A DNA stretch of 64,000 nucleotides from Caldimonas thermodepolymerans (GCF_015476235.1 NZ_CP064338.1:434001-498000); one strand, 5' to 3'; positions 35,885-48,142 are shown, counted from the stretch's first letter. Numbers and translations: made by a program. Notes: generated from the sequence alone by a model not told the origin.

Positions 35885-36742
35885 TCAAGCAGGCATTTCA
35901 AAAGTAGAACTTCCGGCGACGCGTTGGCGGTACTCGGCCGGGGTCAGATCGCCGAGCGAATCGTGGGGACGCTCCTCGTTGTACTCGAGCATCCACCAGT
36001 ACGCGGCCTCGCGCACGTCGTCGAGGCGGGTGAACAGGTGCTGGTCCAGGACCTCCTTGCGGAAGGTCCGATTGAAGCGTTCGATGTAGGCGTTCTGGTT
36101 GGGCTTGCCGGGCTGGATGTACCGGATGGCCATGCCGTTGAGCTTGGCCCACTGCACGAAGGCCTCGCCCAGGAACTCCGGGCCGTTGTCGGTACGCAGG
36201 ACCTGCGGCAGGCCGTGGTCGCGCTTGAGCTGCTCGAAGATGCGGACCAGGCGCGTGGACGAGATCGAGGTGTCGACCTCGATGTGCAGCGCCTCGCGGT
36301 TGAAGTCGTCGACCACGTTGAAGGTCCGGAAGCGGCGGCCACACGCCAGCGCGTCGGCCATGAAATCCGCTGACCAGACGGCATCGGGCAGCAGGGGAAC
36401 GTAGAGCGGTACGCGTTCGCGCTTGGGCAGCCGCTGCTTGGCCTTGCGGCGCAGATCGAGCTTCATCGCCTTGTACACTCGGTAGATTCGCTTGTGGTTC
36501 CAGTCCGGACGCGCACGGCGCAGGACCTTGCAACACTTCCAGAAGCCGCGGCTCGGGTGATTCTCGACCACCTCGGCCAGGGCCGCGATGATCTCGGCAT
36601 CCCGTACCGTCCAGTGCACCGGCGGCTGGTACCACGCTGCCCGCGACAACCCAACGCAATCACAGGACCGGCTCAGGGGCCGCGTGTGCACCTCGACCAG
36701 GTACCGCACGGCCTCGCGCTTCTGCTCCGGCCCTACAGTTTT
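35885..36742 (-). CDS. IS3-family transposase OrfB (DDE integrase core)
   Basis: About 285 residues, expressed as an OrfAB fusion by -1 slippage at the A7 run (36739-36745 on the plus strand). An HTH_21-like segment (SRAAWYQPP ... HPSRGFWKCCKVLRR) precedes the rve core with the full triad: Asp in VWSADFMAD, Asp in RTDNGPEF, Glu in YIERFNRTFR. There is no good independent start codon near the frame junction. It appears intact and could act on the truncated neighbour. Confidence 0.92.
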   Translation of the reverse strand, partial: KTVGPEQKREAVRYLVEVHTRPLSRSCDCVGLSRAAWYQPPVHWTVRDAEIIAALAEVVENHPSRGFWKCCKVLRRARPDWNHKRIYRVYKAMKLDLRRKAKQRLPKRERVPLYVPLLPDAVWSADFMADALACGRRFRTFNVVDDFNREALHIEVDTSISSTRLVRIFEQLKRDHGLPQVLRTDNGPEFLGEAFVQWAKLNGMAIRYIQPGKPNQNAYIERFNRTFRKEVLDQHLFTRLDDVREAAYWWMLEYNEERPHDSLGDLTPAEYRQRVAGSSTFEMPA

Positions 36743-36999
36743 TTTGCGATCAGATCCTTCATCGCGGCGTTGTCGAGCGCCAGCTCGGCGTACATCCGCT
36801 TGAGCCTGGCGTTCTCCGCTTCCAGGTCCTTGACACGCCGCAGCTCGGAGGCCTCCAGGCCGCCGTACTTCGACTTCCACTTGTAGTAGGTCGGAACGCT
36901 GATGCCGGCCTGCCGGCAGATGTCCTTGACCGGCACGCCGGCGTCGGCCTGCTTGAGGATCGAGACGATCTGGGTCTCGGTGAAACGGGACTGCTTCAT
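36733..36999 (-). CDS. IS3-family transposase OrfA
   Basis: An 88-residue DNA-binding protein with a helix-turn-helix (FTETQIVSILKQADAGVPVKDICRQAGISVPTYYKWK) and a leucine-zipper-like tail (DLEAENARLKRMYAELALDNAAM). It resembles OrfA of the IS407 group. A GGAGGTTCC sequence precedes the ATG. Its last codons AAA-AAA-CTG-TAG cover the slippery A7 run used to enter orfB. Confidence 0.93.
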   Translation of the reverse strand: MKQSRFTETQIVSILKQADAGVPVKDICRQAGISVPTYYKWKSKYGGLEASELRRVKDLEAENARLKRMYAELALDNAAMKDLIAKKL

Positions 37000-37072
37000 G
37001 GAACCTCCTGGCTGGGGAAAACATGCCAGAAAGTTCTACTTATGGGGTGTCTGCGGATCGGGGAAGCTTACG

Positions 37073-37414
37073 GGGCCCTGGTGGCAGGAGCCGGCAGCGG
37101 GCAGGGGCGAGGGCGGCGGAACCGCGAAGGTCCGCCACGGCGACGACGACATGCCGGGCACCGGATCGGGCGTACCCGGCGGGGCCGGGCAGGGCGGGCG
37201 AGGCCGGGGGCATTCTAGGCAGCGGGCGGCGTGCCGACCTGGCTGTGGCGCAAGGCCCAGCGTGCCGCTGTGCCGCTGTGCGGCTGGCGTGCGCGGCGCG
37301 CCGGCCCGGGGGGTGAGGGCGGTACGATGCCGCTCGATGCGGCGGCCGGCGCATCGCGTCCGGTGCCGCAGCCGATGAACCTCGCCATCCACACAACGCA
37401 CACGGGATCCGTAC
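37073..37414. other. Intergenic region between the IS and the oxidoreductase gene
   Basis: 342 bases of chromosome-like GC-rich sequence. No credible coding frame, tRNA or strong hairpin was seen. The promoter and ribosome-binding site of the next gene should be near its right end. Confidence 0.5.
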
Positions 37415-38653
37415 ATGACGACCAGCGTCCTCGTGCTCGGCGCCGGCATGGTCGGCACCTGCACCGCCCTGCACCTGGCCCTGCGCGGCCATCGCGTCAC
37501 GCTGGTGGACCGCAAGGGGCCGGGGCAGGAAACCTCCTATGGCAATGCCGGGATCATCCAGCGCGAGGCGGTGCAGCCCTACGCCTTCCCGCGCGAGCCC
37601 GACGTGCTCGCGAAGATGCTGCTGGGGCAGGGCGCGGCGCTGCACTACCACTGGGGCGCGCTGCCGGCGCTGGCGCCGCGGCTGTTGCGCTACTGGTGCA
37701 ACTCGCACCCCGAGCGCCATGCGGCCGCCACCCGCCACTACGCCCGCCTGATCGAGCATGCCCTGAGCGAGCACGAGCCGCTGATCCGCGCAGCCGGCGC
37801 CGAGGACCTGGTGCGCCAGGTCGGCTACCGCGTGGTGTACCGCGACGCGCGGGCGCTGCAGCAGGGCGCGGACGAGGCGCGGGCCGTCGCGCAGGCCTAC
37901 GGGCTGCGCCACGCGGTGCTCGACGCACAGGCGCTGGCGCAGGCCGAGCCGGCCTTGCGGATGCCGCTGGCCGGTGCGGTGCACTGGCTGGACCCGTGGG
38001 TGGTCAGCGACCCGGGCGAGCTGGTGCAGCGCTATGCGCAGGCGCTGGAGCGCGCGGGCGGCGTCATCGCGCAGGGCGACGCGACGACGCTGCGCGCGAC
38101 GGCCCGCGGCTGGGCCGTGCGCACGCAGGCCGGCGAGGTCGACGCCGAGCACGCGGTGGTGGCGCTCGGCCCGTGGTCTGAGACGCTGACCCGCCGCTTC
38201 GGCTACCGGCTGCCGCTGTTCGTCAAGCGCGGCTACCACCGCCACTACCGCGGCGGCGAGGGGCCGCGCATTCCCCTGCTGGACGAAGCGGGCGGCTACG
38301 TCCTCGCGCCGATGCGGCGCGGCGTGCGGCTGACCACGGGCGCGGAGTTCGCCTTCGTCGACGCGCCACCCACGCCGGTGCAGGTGGACCGGGCCTACGC
38401 GCAGGCGCGGCGCCTGTTCGACCTGCCCGAGCCGGTGGAGGCGCAGCCCTGGATGGGCGCGCGGCCCTGCACGGTGGACATGCTGCCGGTGATCGGCCCG
38501 GCGCCGCGCCATGCGCGTCTGTGGTTCAACTTCGGCCATGCACACCAGGGCTTCACGCTGGGGCCGGTCAGCGGCCGGCTGATGGCCGAGCTGATCGAGG
38601 GCGGCCCGACCGTGGTGGACCCGGCGCCGTACGCGCCGACCCGCTTCGGCTGA
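37415..38653 (+). CDS. FAD-dependent D-amino-acid dehydrogenase-like oxidoreductase
   Basis: A 412-residue DadA-like flavoprotein of the DAO family. It has the N-terminal FAD-binding motif VLGAGMVGTCTALHLALRGH (residues 6-25), ETSYGNAGIIQ, and the C-terminal second flavin contact FNFGHAHQGFTLGP. DadA oxidises D-amino acids and passes electrons to the respiratory chain. The true substrate could be another amino acid. It stands alone next to the island. Confidence 0.9.
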   Translation: MTTSVLVLGAGMVGTCTALHLALRGHRVTLVDRKGPGQETSYGNAGIIQREAVQPYAFPREPDVLAKMLLGQGAALHYHWGALPALAPRLLRYWCNSHPERHAAATRHYARLIEHALSEHEPLIRAAGAEDLVRQVGYRVVYRDARALQQGADEARAVAQAYGLRHAVLDAQALAQAEPALRMPLAGAVHWLDPWVVSDPGELVQRYAQALERAGGVIAQGDATTLRATARGWAVRTQAGEVDAEHAVVALGPWSETLTRRFGYRLPLFVKRGYHRHYRGGEGPRIPLLDEAGGYVLAPMRRGVRLTTGAEFAFVDAPPTPVQVDRAYAQARRLFDLPEPVEAQPWMGARPCTVDMLPVIGPAPRHARLWFNFGHAHQGFTLGPVSGRLMAELIEGGPTVVDPAPYAPTRFG

Positions 38654-38711
38654 GCGCGGCGGCTGCCGTACAGTAGGCGGCACGGCCTGCACGCCGTAGG
38701 AGTGCCGCACG

Positions 38712-39344
38712 ATGTACATCCCCGCCGCCTTTGCCGTCCCCGAACTCGACGAACTGCACCGCATCGTGCGCGAGCATCCGCTGGGCACGCTGGTCACGCA
38801 TGGCGCGGACGGCCTCGACGCCAACCACCTGCCGTTCGAGCTGGACACCGACGCCGGGCCGCACGGCGTGCTGCTGGCCCACGTGGCACGCGCCAACGAC
38901 GTCTGGCAGCGCGTCGGCGACGGGGCGCAGGTGCTGGTGGTGTTCCGCGGCGCGCAGGGCTACGTGTCGCCGAACTGGTACCCGAGCAAGGCGCTCACGC
39001 ACCGGCACGTGCCGACCTGGAACTACGAGGCGGTGCACGTGCACGGGCGGCTGCGCGTGCGCGACGACGGGACGTCCGTGCGCCGCATCGTGGCGCGGCT
39101 GACGCGCCGGCACGAGGCCCGCGAGCCCCGGCCGTGGAAGATGGGCGACGCGCCGGCCGAGTACCTGGATGCGTTGCTGAAGATGATCATCGGCATCGAG
39201 GTCGAGATCGAACGCATCGAGGGCAAGCGCAAGCTGAGCCAGAACCGCGAGCCGGGAGACTTCGCGGGCGTCGTGCGCGCTTTGTGCGACAGCGGCCAGG
39301 AGGAACTGGCCCGCGCGATGGAGCGCGTCGCGCCGCGCGGCTAG
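38712..39344 (+). CDS. FMN-binding negative transcriptional regulator, PaiB family
   Basis: A 210-residue protein with the PaiB pattern: [19 protein letters not shown] at the start, [10 protein letters not shown], and the conserved [27 protein letters not shown] block (about residues 80-107). The fold is a flavin-reductase-like beta barrel. In Bacillus PaiB represses protease and sporulation genes; in proteobacteria its role is unknown. Full length for the family. Confidence 0.92.
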   Translation: MYIPAAFAVPELDELHRIVREHPLGTLVTHGADGLDANHLPFELDTDAGPHGVLLAHVARANDVWQRVGDGAQVLVVFRGAQGYVSPNWYPSKALTHRHVPTWNYEAVHVHGRLRVRDDGTSVRRIVARLTRRHEAREPRPWKMGDAPAEYLDALLKMIIGIEVEIERIEGKRKLSQNREPGDFAGVVRALCDSGQEELARAMERVAPRG

Positions 39345-39393
39345 CTCGCGTGCGTTGGTGTACCGTGGGCGCCTGATCCGTCCGGGAAACGCC

Positions 39394-40581
39394 ATGCATG
39401 ACATCATCCGCAGCCTGCTGGACACCGACCTCTACAAGTTCACGATGTGGCAGACCATGCTGCATCGGCACCCGGCCACCCAGGCCGAGTACACCTTCGT
39501 GTGCCGCAACCGGCCGGCGTTGCCGCTGGCGCAGCTGCTGCCCGAGGTGAACGAGCAGCTCGACCGGCTGTGCGCCCTCAGCTTCACGAAGGACGAGCTG
39601 GCCTACCTGGGCAGCCTGCGCTTCATCAAGTCGGACTTCGTCGACTTCCTGCGCATCTTCCGGTTCCAGCGCGAGTTCATCGCCGCCAGCGCCGACGGCG
39701 AGGCGCTGCGCATCGTCGCGCAGGGACCGCAGGTGCACGTGATGGCCTTCGAGGTGTTCGTGCTGGCCATCGTCCACGAGCTGTACTGCCGCCGCTTCGA
39801 TGCCGCGCAGGCATTGCGCACGGGCCGCGAGCGGCTGGCGGCCAAGATCGAGGCGCTGCGCGGCTTCACCGCCGAGCCGCCGTGCCGGCATCCGTTCCGC
39901 TTCTTCGACTTCGGCACGCGGCGGCGCCACTCGGCGGCGTGGCAGCGCGAGGTGCTGCAGACGCTGCAGCGCGAGGCCTCGCCGTGGTTCAGCGGCACCT
40001 CCAACGTGATGCTCGCCAAGGAGCTGGGCCTGGTGCCGATCGGCACGATGGCGCACGAGTACCTGCAGACCTACCAGGCCACCGGGGTGCGGCTGCGCGA
40101 CTTCCAGCAAGCGGCGCTGGAGGACTGGGTGCAGGAGTACCGCGGCGACCTGGGCATCGCGCTGACCGACGTGGTCGGCATGGACGCGTTCCTGGCGGAC
40201 TTCGACCTGTACTTCGCCAAGCTGTTCGACGGGTTGCGCCACGACTCGGGCGACCCGGTCGCCTGGGGCGAGAAGGCGCTGGCGCACTACGCGCGGCTGC
40301 GCATCGACGCGCACACCAAGCGGCTGGTGTTCTCCGACGCGCTGGACTTCGAGCGCGCCTTCGCGCTGTACCGGCACTTCGGCGACCGCACGCAGCCGAG
40401 CTTCGGCATCGGCACCTACCTCACCAACGACGTGGGGCTGGCGCCGCTGAACATCGTGATGAAGCTGACCCGCGCCAACGGGCAGCCGGTGGCCAAGCTG
40501 TCGGACAGCCCGGGCAAGACCCTGTGCGACGACGAGACCTTCCTCGCCTACCTGCAACAGGTGTTCGACGTCGCGCGTTGA
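39394..40581 (+). CDS. pncB: Nicotinate phosphoribosyltransferase
   Basis: A 395-residue enzyme that joins nicotinate to PRPP in NAD salvage. It starts [20 protein letters not shown] as usual. It contains [35 protein letters not shown] with the histidine that is phosphorylated during ATP-coupled turnover, and the GLRHDSGDP phosphoribosyl-binding block. The ATG at 39394 is used; an upstream GTG in frame is not family-like. Confidence 0.97.
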   Translation: MHDIIRSLLDTDLYKFTMWQTMLHRHPATQAEYTFVCRNRPALPLAQLLPEVNEQLDRLCALSFTKDELAYLGSLRFIKSDFVDFLRIFRFQREFIAASADGEALRIVAQGPQVHVMAFEVFVLAIVHELYCRRFDAAQALRTGRERLAAKIEALRGFTAEPPCRHPFRFFDFGTRRRHSAAWQREVLQTLQREASPWFSGTSNVMLAKELGLVPIGTMAHEYLQTYQATGVRLRDFQQAALEDWVQEYRGDLGIALTDVVGMDAFLADFDLYFAKLFDGLRHDSGDPVAWGEKALAHYARLRIDAHTKRLVFSDALDFERAFALYRHFGDRTQPSFGIGTYLTNDVGLAPLNIVMKLTRANGQPVAKLSDSPGKTLCDDETFLAYLQQVFDVAR

Positions 40582-40586
40582 AGCGC

Positions 40587-40988
40587 TCAGCGCGAGGCCG
40601 GCGCGGCGGGGACGATCTCGCGCGTCTCGCGGTAGATGCCCCCGCCTTCGACGCTGCCGCTGGTGTAGCCCTCGCCGCGCACGCGCTTCTCGCAGGCGGG
40701 GCGGTCCTGCAGCGGCAGCGCCTGGCAGCGTTGCAGTGCGTTGCGTTCGTAGTCGGGCGCTCCCGCCGCGGGCGTCGCGCCCTCGCGGCGGGCTTCGGCG
40801 CGCGCTGCGGCGATGTCGCGCCGGCAGGCGCGGCGCGATGCGGGGTCGGCCAGCTGCGCGCAGGCGGCGCGCTCGTCGGTGGCCGGCGGGGCCGTGGCGG
40901 GCGAGACCTGGGCGATGGCAAGCGGGGCGGCGATCGCCCCCGCCAGGGCGATCCACCGGGCCGCCCGCAACGATGCGTTGGTGTGCAT
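40587..40988 (-). CDS. Small exported protein, function unknown
   Basis: A 133-residue protein with a signal peptide (about residues 1-26, ending PLAIAQ). The alanine-rich mature part has paired cysteines (ACAQLADPASRRACRRD; CQALPLQDRPACEKRV), each pair flanked by charged helices. This DPASRRAC-type repeat is common in small periplasmic proteins of Burkholderiales, but no role is known. It converges on pncB with five bases between stop codons. Confidence 0.75.
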   Translation of the reverse strand: MHTNASLRAARWIALAGAIAAPLAIAQVSPATAPPATDERAACAQLADPASRRACRRDIAAARAEARREGATPAAGAPDYERNALQRCQALPLQDRPACEKRVRGEGYTSGSVEGGGIYRETREIVPAAPASR

Positions 40989-41162
40989 GGTGATCCTTCC
41001 AGGTTGCGGCGAGGTGCCTGATCCCATCTTCGTGTCCAGGCGGCGCCTGGCCGTCAGTGCACGACCCCCGGGGGCGTAGGCGCGGCCCGACACCGGCGCC
41101 GCAGGTACGGCCATTGCCGCACCGGGACATCCCTGCAACCTCCACTCCCGGAAGGAACCGGC

Positions 41163-41663
41163 ATGAAAAGCTTGCTGCAGTCCCTGTTGTTCCTGTGCAT
41201 GCTCCTCGCGGGCCCGGCGTCGGCCCAGCGCGTCGCCGAGGACGACGCCGGCTTCCTGCGCCAGGCCGCGCACAACGGCCTGGCCGAGGTGGAGGCCAGC
41301 CGGCTGGCCTTGCAGAAGGCCGAGGACGCGCAGGTGCAGGCCTATGCGCGGCAGATGGTCGAGGAGCACACCCGTGCGCACGAGGCGCTGGCGCAGCTGG
41401 CCGGCGAGCGCGGCGTCGCGCTGCCCCAGGCGCCGGATGCCACGCAGCAGGCGAAGCTGCAGGCGCTCGGGGCGCTCGACGGCGCCGCCTTCGACGCGCG
41501 GTACGTCGAGGAGATGGGCGTGAAGGCGCACGAGCAGACCATCGCGCTGTTCCAGCGCGGCGCCTCCAACGCACGCGACCCGCAGATCAAGGCGTTCGCG
41601 TCCGGGCAACTGCCAGTGCTGCAGCGCCATCTGGAGCGGGCGCGCGAGCTCCGGCGCAACTGA
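41163..41663 (+). CDS. DUF4142 family exported protein
   Basis: A 166-residue periplasmic protein with a signal peptide (residues 1-21, ending ASAQ). The DUF4142 four-helix, ferritin-like bundle follows: DAGFLRQAAHNGLAEVEASRLALQKA, VQAYARQMVEEHTRAHEAL, and a late KAHEQTIALFQRGA helix. The family is often stress-linked but has no shown activity. GGAAGGAACCGGC precedes the ATG. It is convergent with the 108-residue helical protein that follows. Confidence 0.9.
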   Translation: MKSLLQSLLFLCMLLAGPASAQRVAEDDAGFLRQAAHNGLAEVEASRLALQKAEDAQVQAYARQMVEEHTRAHEALAQLAGERGVALPQAPDATQQAKLQALGALDGAAFDARYVEEMGVKAHEQTIALFQRGASNARDPQIKAFASGQLPVLQRHLERARELRRN

Positions 41664-41673
41664 CGCCGCGGGC

Positions 41674-42000
41674 TCAGTGCAGCTGGCGGCGCAGCGCCGC
41701 GATCTCGTGGCGGGCGGTGTGCACCGCCATGCGCAGCTGCGGGTCGATGTGGCGCTGCTCGCGGCAGGCCTCGACGGCGCGGTCGCCGATTTCCTCCAGC
41801 GTCTCGAGGCAGGCGCGCAGCGAGGTCGCGTCCAGCGGGTGGCCCGCGGCAGCCTCCACCTCGGCCCAGCGCCGGTCCAGCTCGCGCACCCAGGCCTTGA
41901 GTTCCTCGGGCGCATAGCCGGTCTCGCGGCAGGCGAGGGCCGCATCGTCGATGCACTGCTCGATGAAGGACAGGCGTTCCCTGACCAGCTCCCTTTGCAT
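41674..42000 (-). CDS. Helical four-cysteine protein, paralogue A (function unknown)
   Basis: A 108-residue cytosolic, all-helical protein with no signal peptide. It aligns without gaps over its full length with the product of 53942-54268; by hand count 47 of 108 residues are identical. Shared features include cysteines at 16, 24, 64 and 79, the ELDRR motif at 40-44, GDRA at 72-75, DPQL at 86-89 and the C-terminal QLH. I do not recognise a named family. GAGGTCGCC precedes the ATG. It lies next to DUF4142 and two-component genes, which hints at a stress role. Confidence 0.75.
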   Translation of the reverse strand: MQRELVRERLSFIEQCIDDAALACRETGYAPEELKAWVRELDRRWAEVEAAAGHPLDATSLRACLETLEEIGDRAVEACREQRHIDPQLRMAVHTARHEIAALRRQLH

Positions 42001-42151
42001 GGCGACCTCCTCGCAATCGACATCACGCGAAGCGCATCGGAGCAACCGACGTTCCCACCCCGCCTGCGTGCGGGGGCTTCATCCGGATGTCACGCCGGGG
42101 ACATAGGATGGCAACAGAGGAGACAGCCGGCCCGGCGGGCCACCACATGCC

Positions 42152-42571
42152 ATGGACTTCCTAGTCGTTGAAGACGATCCGGTGAGCGCCCAGGTGGCGG
42201 CCGGGATGCTGAAGGCCCTGGGCTATGCCGTGCGCATCGCCGAAGACGGCGTCCAGGCCATCGCCGCGTGCCGGCGCCAGGCCCCCGACGCGGTGCTGAT
42301 GGACGTGCAGATGCCGGTGATGGACGGGTTGGAGACGACGCGCCAGCTGCGCCTGCTGCAGGGCGACGGCGAGCTGCCGTACTTCTCGATCATCGTGGCC
42401 AGCGCCCACTACACGCCGGCCGACCGCGCTGCCTGCTTCGCGGCCGGGGCCGACGGCTTCGTGACCAAGCCGCTGATGATGGCCAAGCTGGGCGCCGAGA
42501 TCTACAACGTCACGCGGGCCCGGCTATTCCCGGGCGGCGGAGGGCCGGCCATGCAGCCGCTGGCGGAGTAG
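42152..42571 (+). CDS. Single-domain response regulator (CheY-like)
   Basis: A 139-residue receiver domain without output domain. The acidic pair is VVEDD (Glu7, Asp8, Asp9), the phospho-acceptor Asp lies in VLMDVQMPVMDG (about residue 51), the conserved Ser/Thr in VASAH and the Lys in TKPL. It probably relays phosphate to a phosphotransfer protein or acts by protein contact. It ends at the very base before the end of the convergent hybrid kinase gene, a likely partner. Confidence 0.92.
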   Translation: MDFLVVEDDPVSAQVAAGMLKALGYAVRIAEDGVQAIAACRRQAPDAVLMDVQMPVMDGLETTRQLRLLQGDGELPYFSIIVASAHYTPADRAACFAAGADGFVTKPLMMAKLGAEIYNVTRARLFPGGGGPAMQPLAE

Positions 42572-44509
42572 CTAGCGCAGCGGGTGCCCGGACTGCCGCT
42601 GGCGGCGGTGGCGCTCGATGTCGTGCAGCACGCGCTGCAGCGTGTCCATGTCGACCGGCTTGGGCAGGTGTTCGTCGAAGCCGGCCTGCAGCGTGCGCCG
42701 CCAGTCGTGGTCCTGCGCGTAGCCGGTCATCGCCGCCACGTACAGCTCGTGCCCGCCGGACAGCGCCCGCAACGCCTGCAGCACCTCGAAGCCGTCGGAC
42801 TGCGGCATGGTCAGGTCCAGCAGCACCGCATCGGGGTGCCACTCGCGCGCGATGGCCAGCGCCTGCTGGCCGCTGTAGGCGACGCGGGTCTCCTGGCCGA
42901 GCAGTTCCATCACGGCGGCCATGCTGTCGGCCGAGTCCTGGTTGTCGTCCACCACCAGCACCCGGGTGTGCGCGCCGTGGCCGGCGAGCGTCTCGGACGA
43001 CGGGGCGCCTGCTTCGGGCTCGGCCGGCCCGAGCGGCAGGCGCACGGTGAAGTGGCTGCCGCGCCCCGGGCCGTCGCTGTGTACGCTGATGATGCCGCCG
43101 TGCATCTCCACCAGCGAGCGCGCCAGCGTCAGGCCGATGCCCAGGCCGCTTTCGCTGCCGGTGCCGGCCGCGTGCCCCTGCACGAACAGGTCGAACATGC
43201 GCTCGGCCAGGTCGGGGGCGATGCCCGCGCCCGTGTCGATCACGTCGATCACCGCGGTGCGGCCGTCGGTGCGCACGCGCAGCGTGACCTGCCCCTCGGA
43301 CGGGGTGAACTTGGCCGCGTTGTTCAGCAGGTTCTGCACCACCTGCGAGATGCGGGTGGTGTCGCCGACCAGCGGCACCGGCTCGTCGGGCAGCTCCAGC
43401 TGCAGGTGCTGGCGGCGCGCGTCGAACTCCGGCCGGGCCGCCTCGACGCTGCGCATGACCGCCTCGATCAGGTCCATCGGCGCCTTCTTCAGCGCGATCT
43501 TGCCGGTGGCGATGCGGCCGACGTCGAGCAGGTCGTCGACCAGGTGGGTCAGGTGGCTGAGCTGGCGGTCGATGATGTCGCGGCAGGTGCGCAGCCGCTG
43601 CATGTCCAGCGCTTCGAGCTGCATGATGCTGACCGCGTTGCGGATCGGCGCGAGCGGGTTGCGCAGCTCGTGGGCCAGCATGGCGAGGAACTCGCTCATG
43701 CGGCGGCTGGAGCGCTCCAGCTCCTCCAGCCGGCGACGCTCGGTCATGTCGCGCGTGACCTTGGCGTAGCCGCGCAGCTGGCCGTGCTCGTCGTACAGGG
43801 GGTTGAGGATCGCATGGGCCCAGAAGCTGCTGCCGTCCTTGCGCACGCGCCAGCCTTCGACCTCGGCGCGGCCCTGGGCCACGGCGCGGGCCAGTTCGGC
43901 CTCGGGCACGCGCGCGTCGACGTCCTGCCGGGTGTAGAACATCGAGACATGCCGCCCCAGCGCCTCGCTGGCGGCATAGCCCTTGATGCTGGCGGCCGCG
44001 GCGTTCCAGCTGCGCACGAAGCCCTGGGCGTCGAGCATGTAGATCGCGTAGTCCTTGACCCCTTCGACCAGCAGCCGGAAGCTTTCCTCGCTGCGGCGCA
44101 GCGCCTCTTCCTGGCGGCGGCGCTCGCTGAGGTCGCGCGTGACCTTCGCGAACCCGCGCAGGCGGCCGTCGGCGTCGCGCATCGCGGTGATCACCACCAG
44201 CGCCCAGAAGCGCGAGCCGTCCTTGCGCACGCGCCAGTTCTCCTCCTCGTAGCGGCCGTCGCGCGTGGCGCGGCGCAGCTCTTCCTGCGGCCAGCCGGCG
44301 GCGGCCACCTCGGGCGGGTAGAACAGCGAGAAATGCCGGCCGATGACCTCGTCGGCCGCGTAGCCCTTGATCTTCTGGGCCCCCTGGTTCCAGCTGACGA
44401 CGTGGCCCTGCGGGTCCAGCATGAAGATGGCGTAGTCCTGCACCGCGTCGACGAGCAGGCGGAAATGCTCGTCCGGCAGCGGGGGGACGTGGATGGGGGT
44501 GGGGGCCAT
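42572..44509 (-). CDS. PAS-PAS hybrid sensor histidine kinase
   Basis: A 645-residue cytosolic kinase without membrane segments. Two PAS domains with PAC motifs lie at about residues 10-135 and 140-265. They are similar to each other (both have FRLLV..V.DYAI.MLD...GY.A.E..GRH.S.FY), which suggests duplication. A HisKA domain follows with the H-box LAHELRNP, then the HATPase domain ([23 protein letters not shown]), then a receiver with Asp in LLDLTMPQ and Lys in PKPVD. The ATG at 44509 is preferred because GGAAG lies before it; an ATG at 44566 is possible. PAS ligand unknown. Confidence 0.94.
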   Translation of the reverse strand: MAPTPIHVPPLPDEHFRLLVDAVQDYAIFMLDPQGHVVSWNQGAQKIKGYAADEVIGRHFSLFYPPEVAAAGWPQEELRRATRDGRYEEENWRVRKDGSRFWALVVITAMRDADGRLRGFAKVTRDLSERRRQEEALRRSEESFRLLVEGVKDYAIYMLDAQGFVRSWNAAAASIKGYAASEALGRHVSMFYTRQDVDARVPEAELARAVAQGRAEVEGWRVRKDGSSFWAHAILNPLYDEHGQLRGYAKVTRDMTERRRLEELERSSRRMSEFLAMLAHELRNPLAPIRNAVSIMQLEALDMQRLRTCRDIIDRQLSHLTHLVDDLLDVGRIATGKIALKKAPMDLIEAVMRSVEAARPEFDARRQHLQLELPDEPVPLVGDTTRISQVVQNLLNNAAKFTPSEGQVTLRVRTDGRTAVIDVIDTGAGIAPDLAERMFDLFVQGHAAGTGSESGLGIGLTLARSLVEMHGGIISVHSDGPGRGSHFTVRLPLGPAEPEAGAPSSETLAGHGAHTRVLVVDDNQDSADSMAAVMELLGQETRVAYSGQQALAIAREWHPDAVLLDLTMPQSDGFEVLQALRALSGGHELYVAAMTGYAQDHDWRRTLQAGFDEHLPKPVDMDTLQRVLHDIERHRRQRQSGHPLR

Positions 44510-44699
44510 CGTGCAGCTTCCGCGTGGAGACCCCCATTGTGCGTTACGTGGGCGATCCATGCGCAAGTCTTTGTAGGCGCCGGCTGACCCGCGCCCGCGC
44601 GCCGGGCCGACAGCGTGCTGCGGTCGGCGCGCCGGAAGATGCCGCCATGGCGTCGCCCACCTTGCCTGCGGCGCCTTTTATCCACCCGAGGAGACGCAC

Positions 44700-44876
44700 A
44701 TGTTGAAGTGGGCCCTGATCTTCGCCGTGATCGCGCTGGTGTCCGGCGCGCTCGGCTTCACCGGCATCGCCGCCGGCGCGGCCGGCATCGCCAAGGTGCT
44801 GTTCTTCGTGTTCCTGGTGCTGTGCGTGATCGCCCTGGTGGCCGGCGCCAGCATCTTCCGCGGCCTGCGCAAGTAG
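44700..44876 (+). CDS. DUF1328 family small membrane protein
   Basis: A 58-residue protein with two hydrophobic helices ([21 protein letters not shown] and [20 protein letters not shown]) and a short RGLRK tail. This is the exact layout of the DUF1328/YtjA family, small inner-membrane proteins of unknown function often linked to envelope stress. GAGGAGAC precedes the ATG. It is divergent from the hybrid kinase. Confidence 0.92.
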   Translation: MLKWALIFAVIALVSGALGFTGIAAGAAGIAKVLFFVFLVLCVIALVAGASIFRGLRK

Positions 44877-45031
44877 CGACGGCCGCCCGCACGGCCGGTC
44901 CCCGCCCCGGCGCGGCAGCGTGCTTCCCCCATTGGAGGGTGACACCCCTCGGAGGGATGCGCCCGCCTGCACGCCCCACTAGGATGAAGTGCATGGTTGC
45001 GCAGGGGCGCACATGCTCACGGGACCTGTCG

Positions 45032-45622
45032 ATGGATACTCCTACCGCGATGCACTTTGACCACGTGAACGGGCGCTTCACCTACCGGCAGCTCGACCTG
45101 GGCTGGGATGCCGAGGCGATGGCCTGGATCGGTCCGGCGCCGCAGCTGGGGCCGAATGCCCGGCTGTGCCTGCAGGCCTCGCACGGCGACCATCCGCCGT
45201 CCATCCTGGTGTGCGAAGTGGCGCTCGCGACGCTGGTGCTGATCGAGCGCATGGACCAGGACGCGCGCCGCTACCTCGCCACCGAGGCCGAGGGTTACAT
45301 CCGCAACACCTACCACAGGCTCGCCGGGCCGGAGGACTTCAGCGTCCTCACGCTGGAGATGAACGGCGAGAGCTGCTCCGACCGCTTCGCGCTGACCTAC
45401 CGCGCCGGCTTCGACGCGGGCGCGGTGTGGAAGGTGCGCTTCAAGGGCCTGGTGCCGCTGCACTGGCGCGTCGAGCACGAGGCGAGCACGATGCCGGTGG
45501 CCGACGGCAGCGGCCGCTCCGACCCCTCCGCCTCGCACGACGACTCCGAGGCCCCGCTGCCGCTGGCGCGCCTGGGCCGGCGCTGGTTGGGACCGTTCGC
45601 CTGGATCGCGCGCCCGGCCTGA
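45032..45622 (+). CDS. Hypothetical protein
   Basis: A 196-residue soluble protein with no signal peptide. It starts near HFDHVNGRFTYRQLDLGWDAEAMAWIG. The middle is a mixed alpha/beta region with EVALATLVLIERMDQDARRYL and FKGLVPLHWRVEHE, then a Ser/Asp-rich linker and a short hydrophobic end (WLGPFAWIARPA). I do not recognise a family with confidence. The start could also be an ATG six codons later or an ATG at 44992. It is a single gene before maeB. Confidence 0.65.
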   Translation: MDTPTAMHFDHVNGRFTYRQLDLGWDAEAMAWIGPAPQLGPNARLCLQASHGDHPPSILVCEVALATLVLIERMDQDARRYLATEAEGYIRNTYHRLAGPEDFSVLTLEMNGESCSDRFALTYRAGFDAGAVWKVRFKGLVPLHWRVEHEASTMPVADGSGRSDPSASHDDSEAPLPLARLGRRWLGPFAWIARPA

Positions 45623-45838
45623 AGCGGCTGGCGCGTCCGGCGCCGCTGCCGCCATGGCCCCGCATCGACGGCCGCCGCAAGGCGGCCGTGCCGTTTCCGG
45701 GTTCCCCGCTGGCCCGGCCGGGCTTCCCACTGCGTGCGAGCCGGCTTTGGGCTCCCCTTGTTGCAGCGCGTATAGACTGCACGACCTTGTTGCACTGCGC
45801 CGGCTCCTGGGGCGCAGCGCGCCTTTCCGGAGGGTTAC

Positions 45839-48142
<2,304 letters not shown>

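Larger units (their letters stand above)
35871..37072 (-). mobile_element. IS3-family (IS407-like) insertion sequence, complete copy
   Basis: A 1202-base element with identical 14-bp terminal inverted repeats CGTAAGCTTCCCCG. A further inner match, AAGTAGAACTT, lies about 26 bases in at both ends. It has orfA and orfB arranged for -1 frameshifting at an A7 run. The bases on either side (GCGCGCA left, GGGCCCT right) show no target duplication. It lies in the same orientation as the truncated copy 3.2 kb to the left. Confidence 0.93.
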
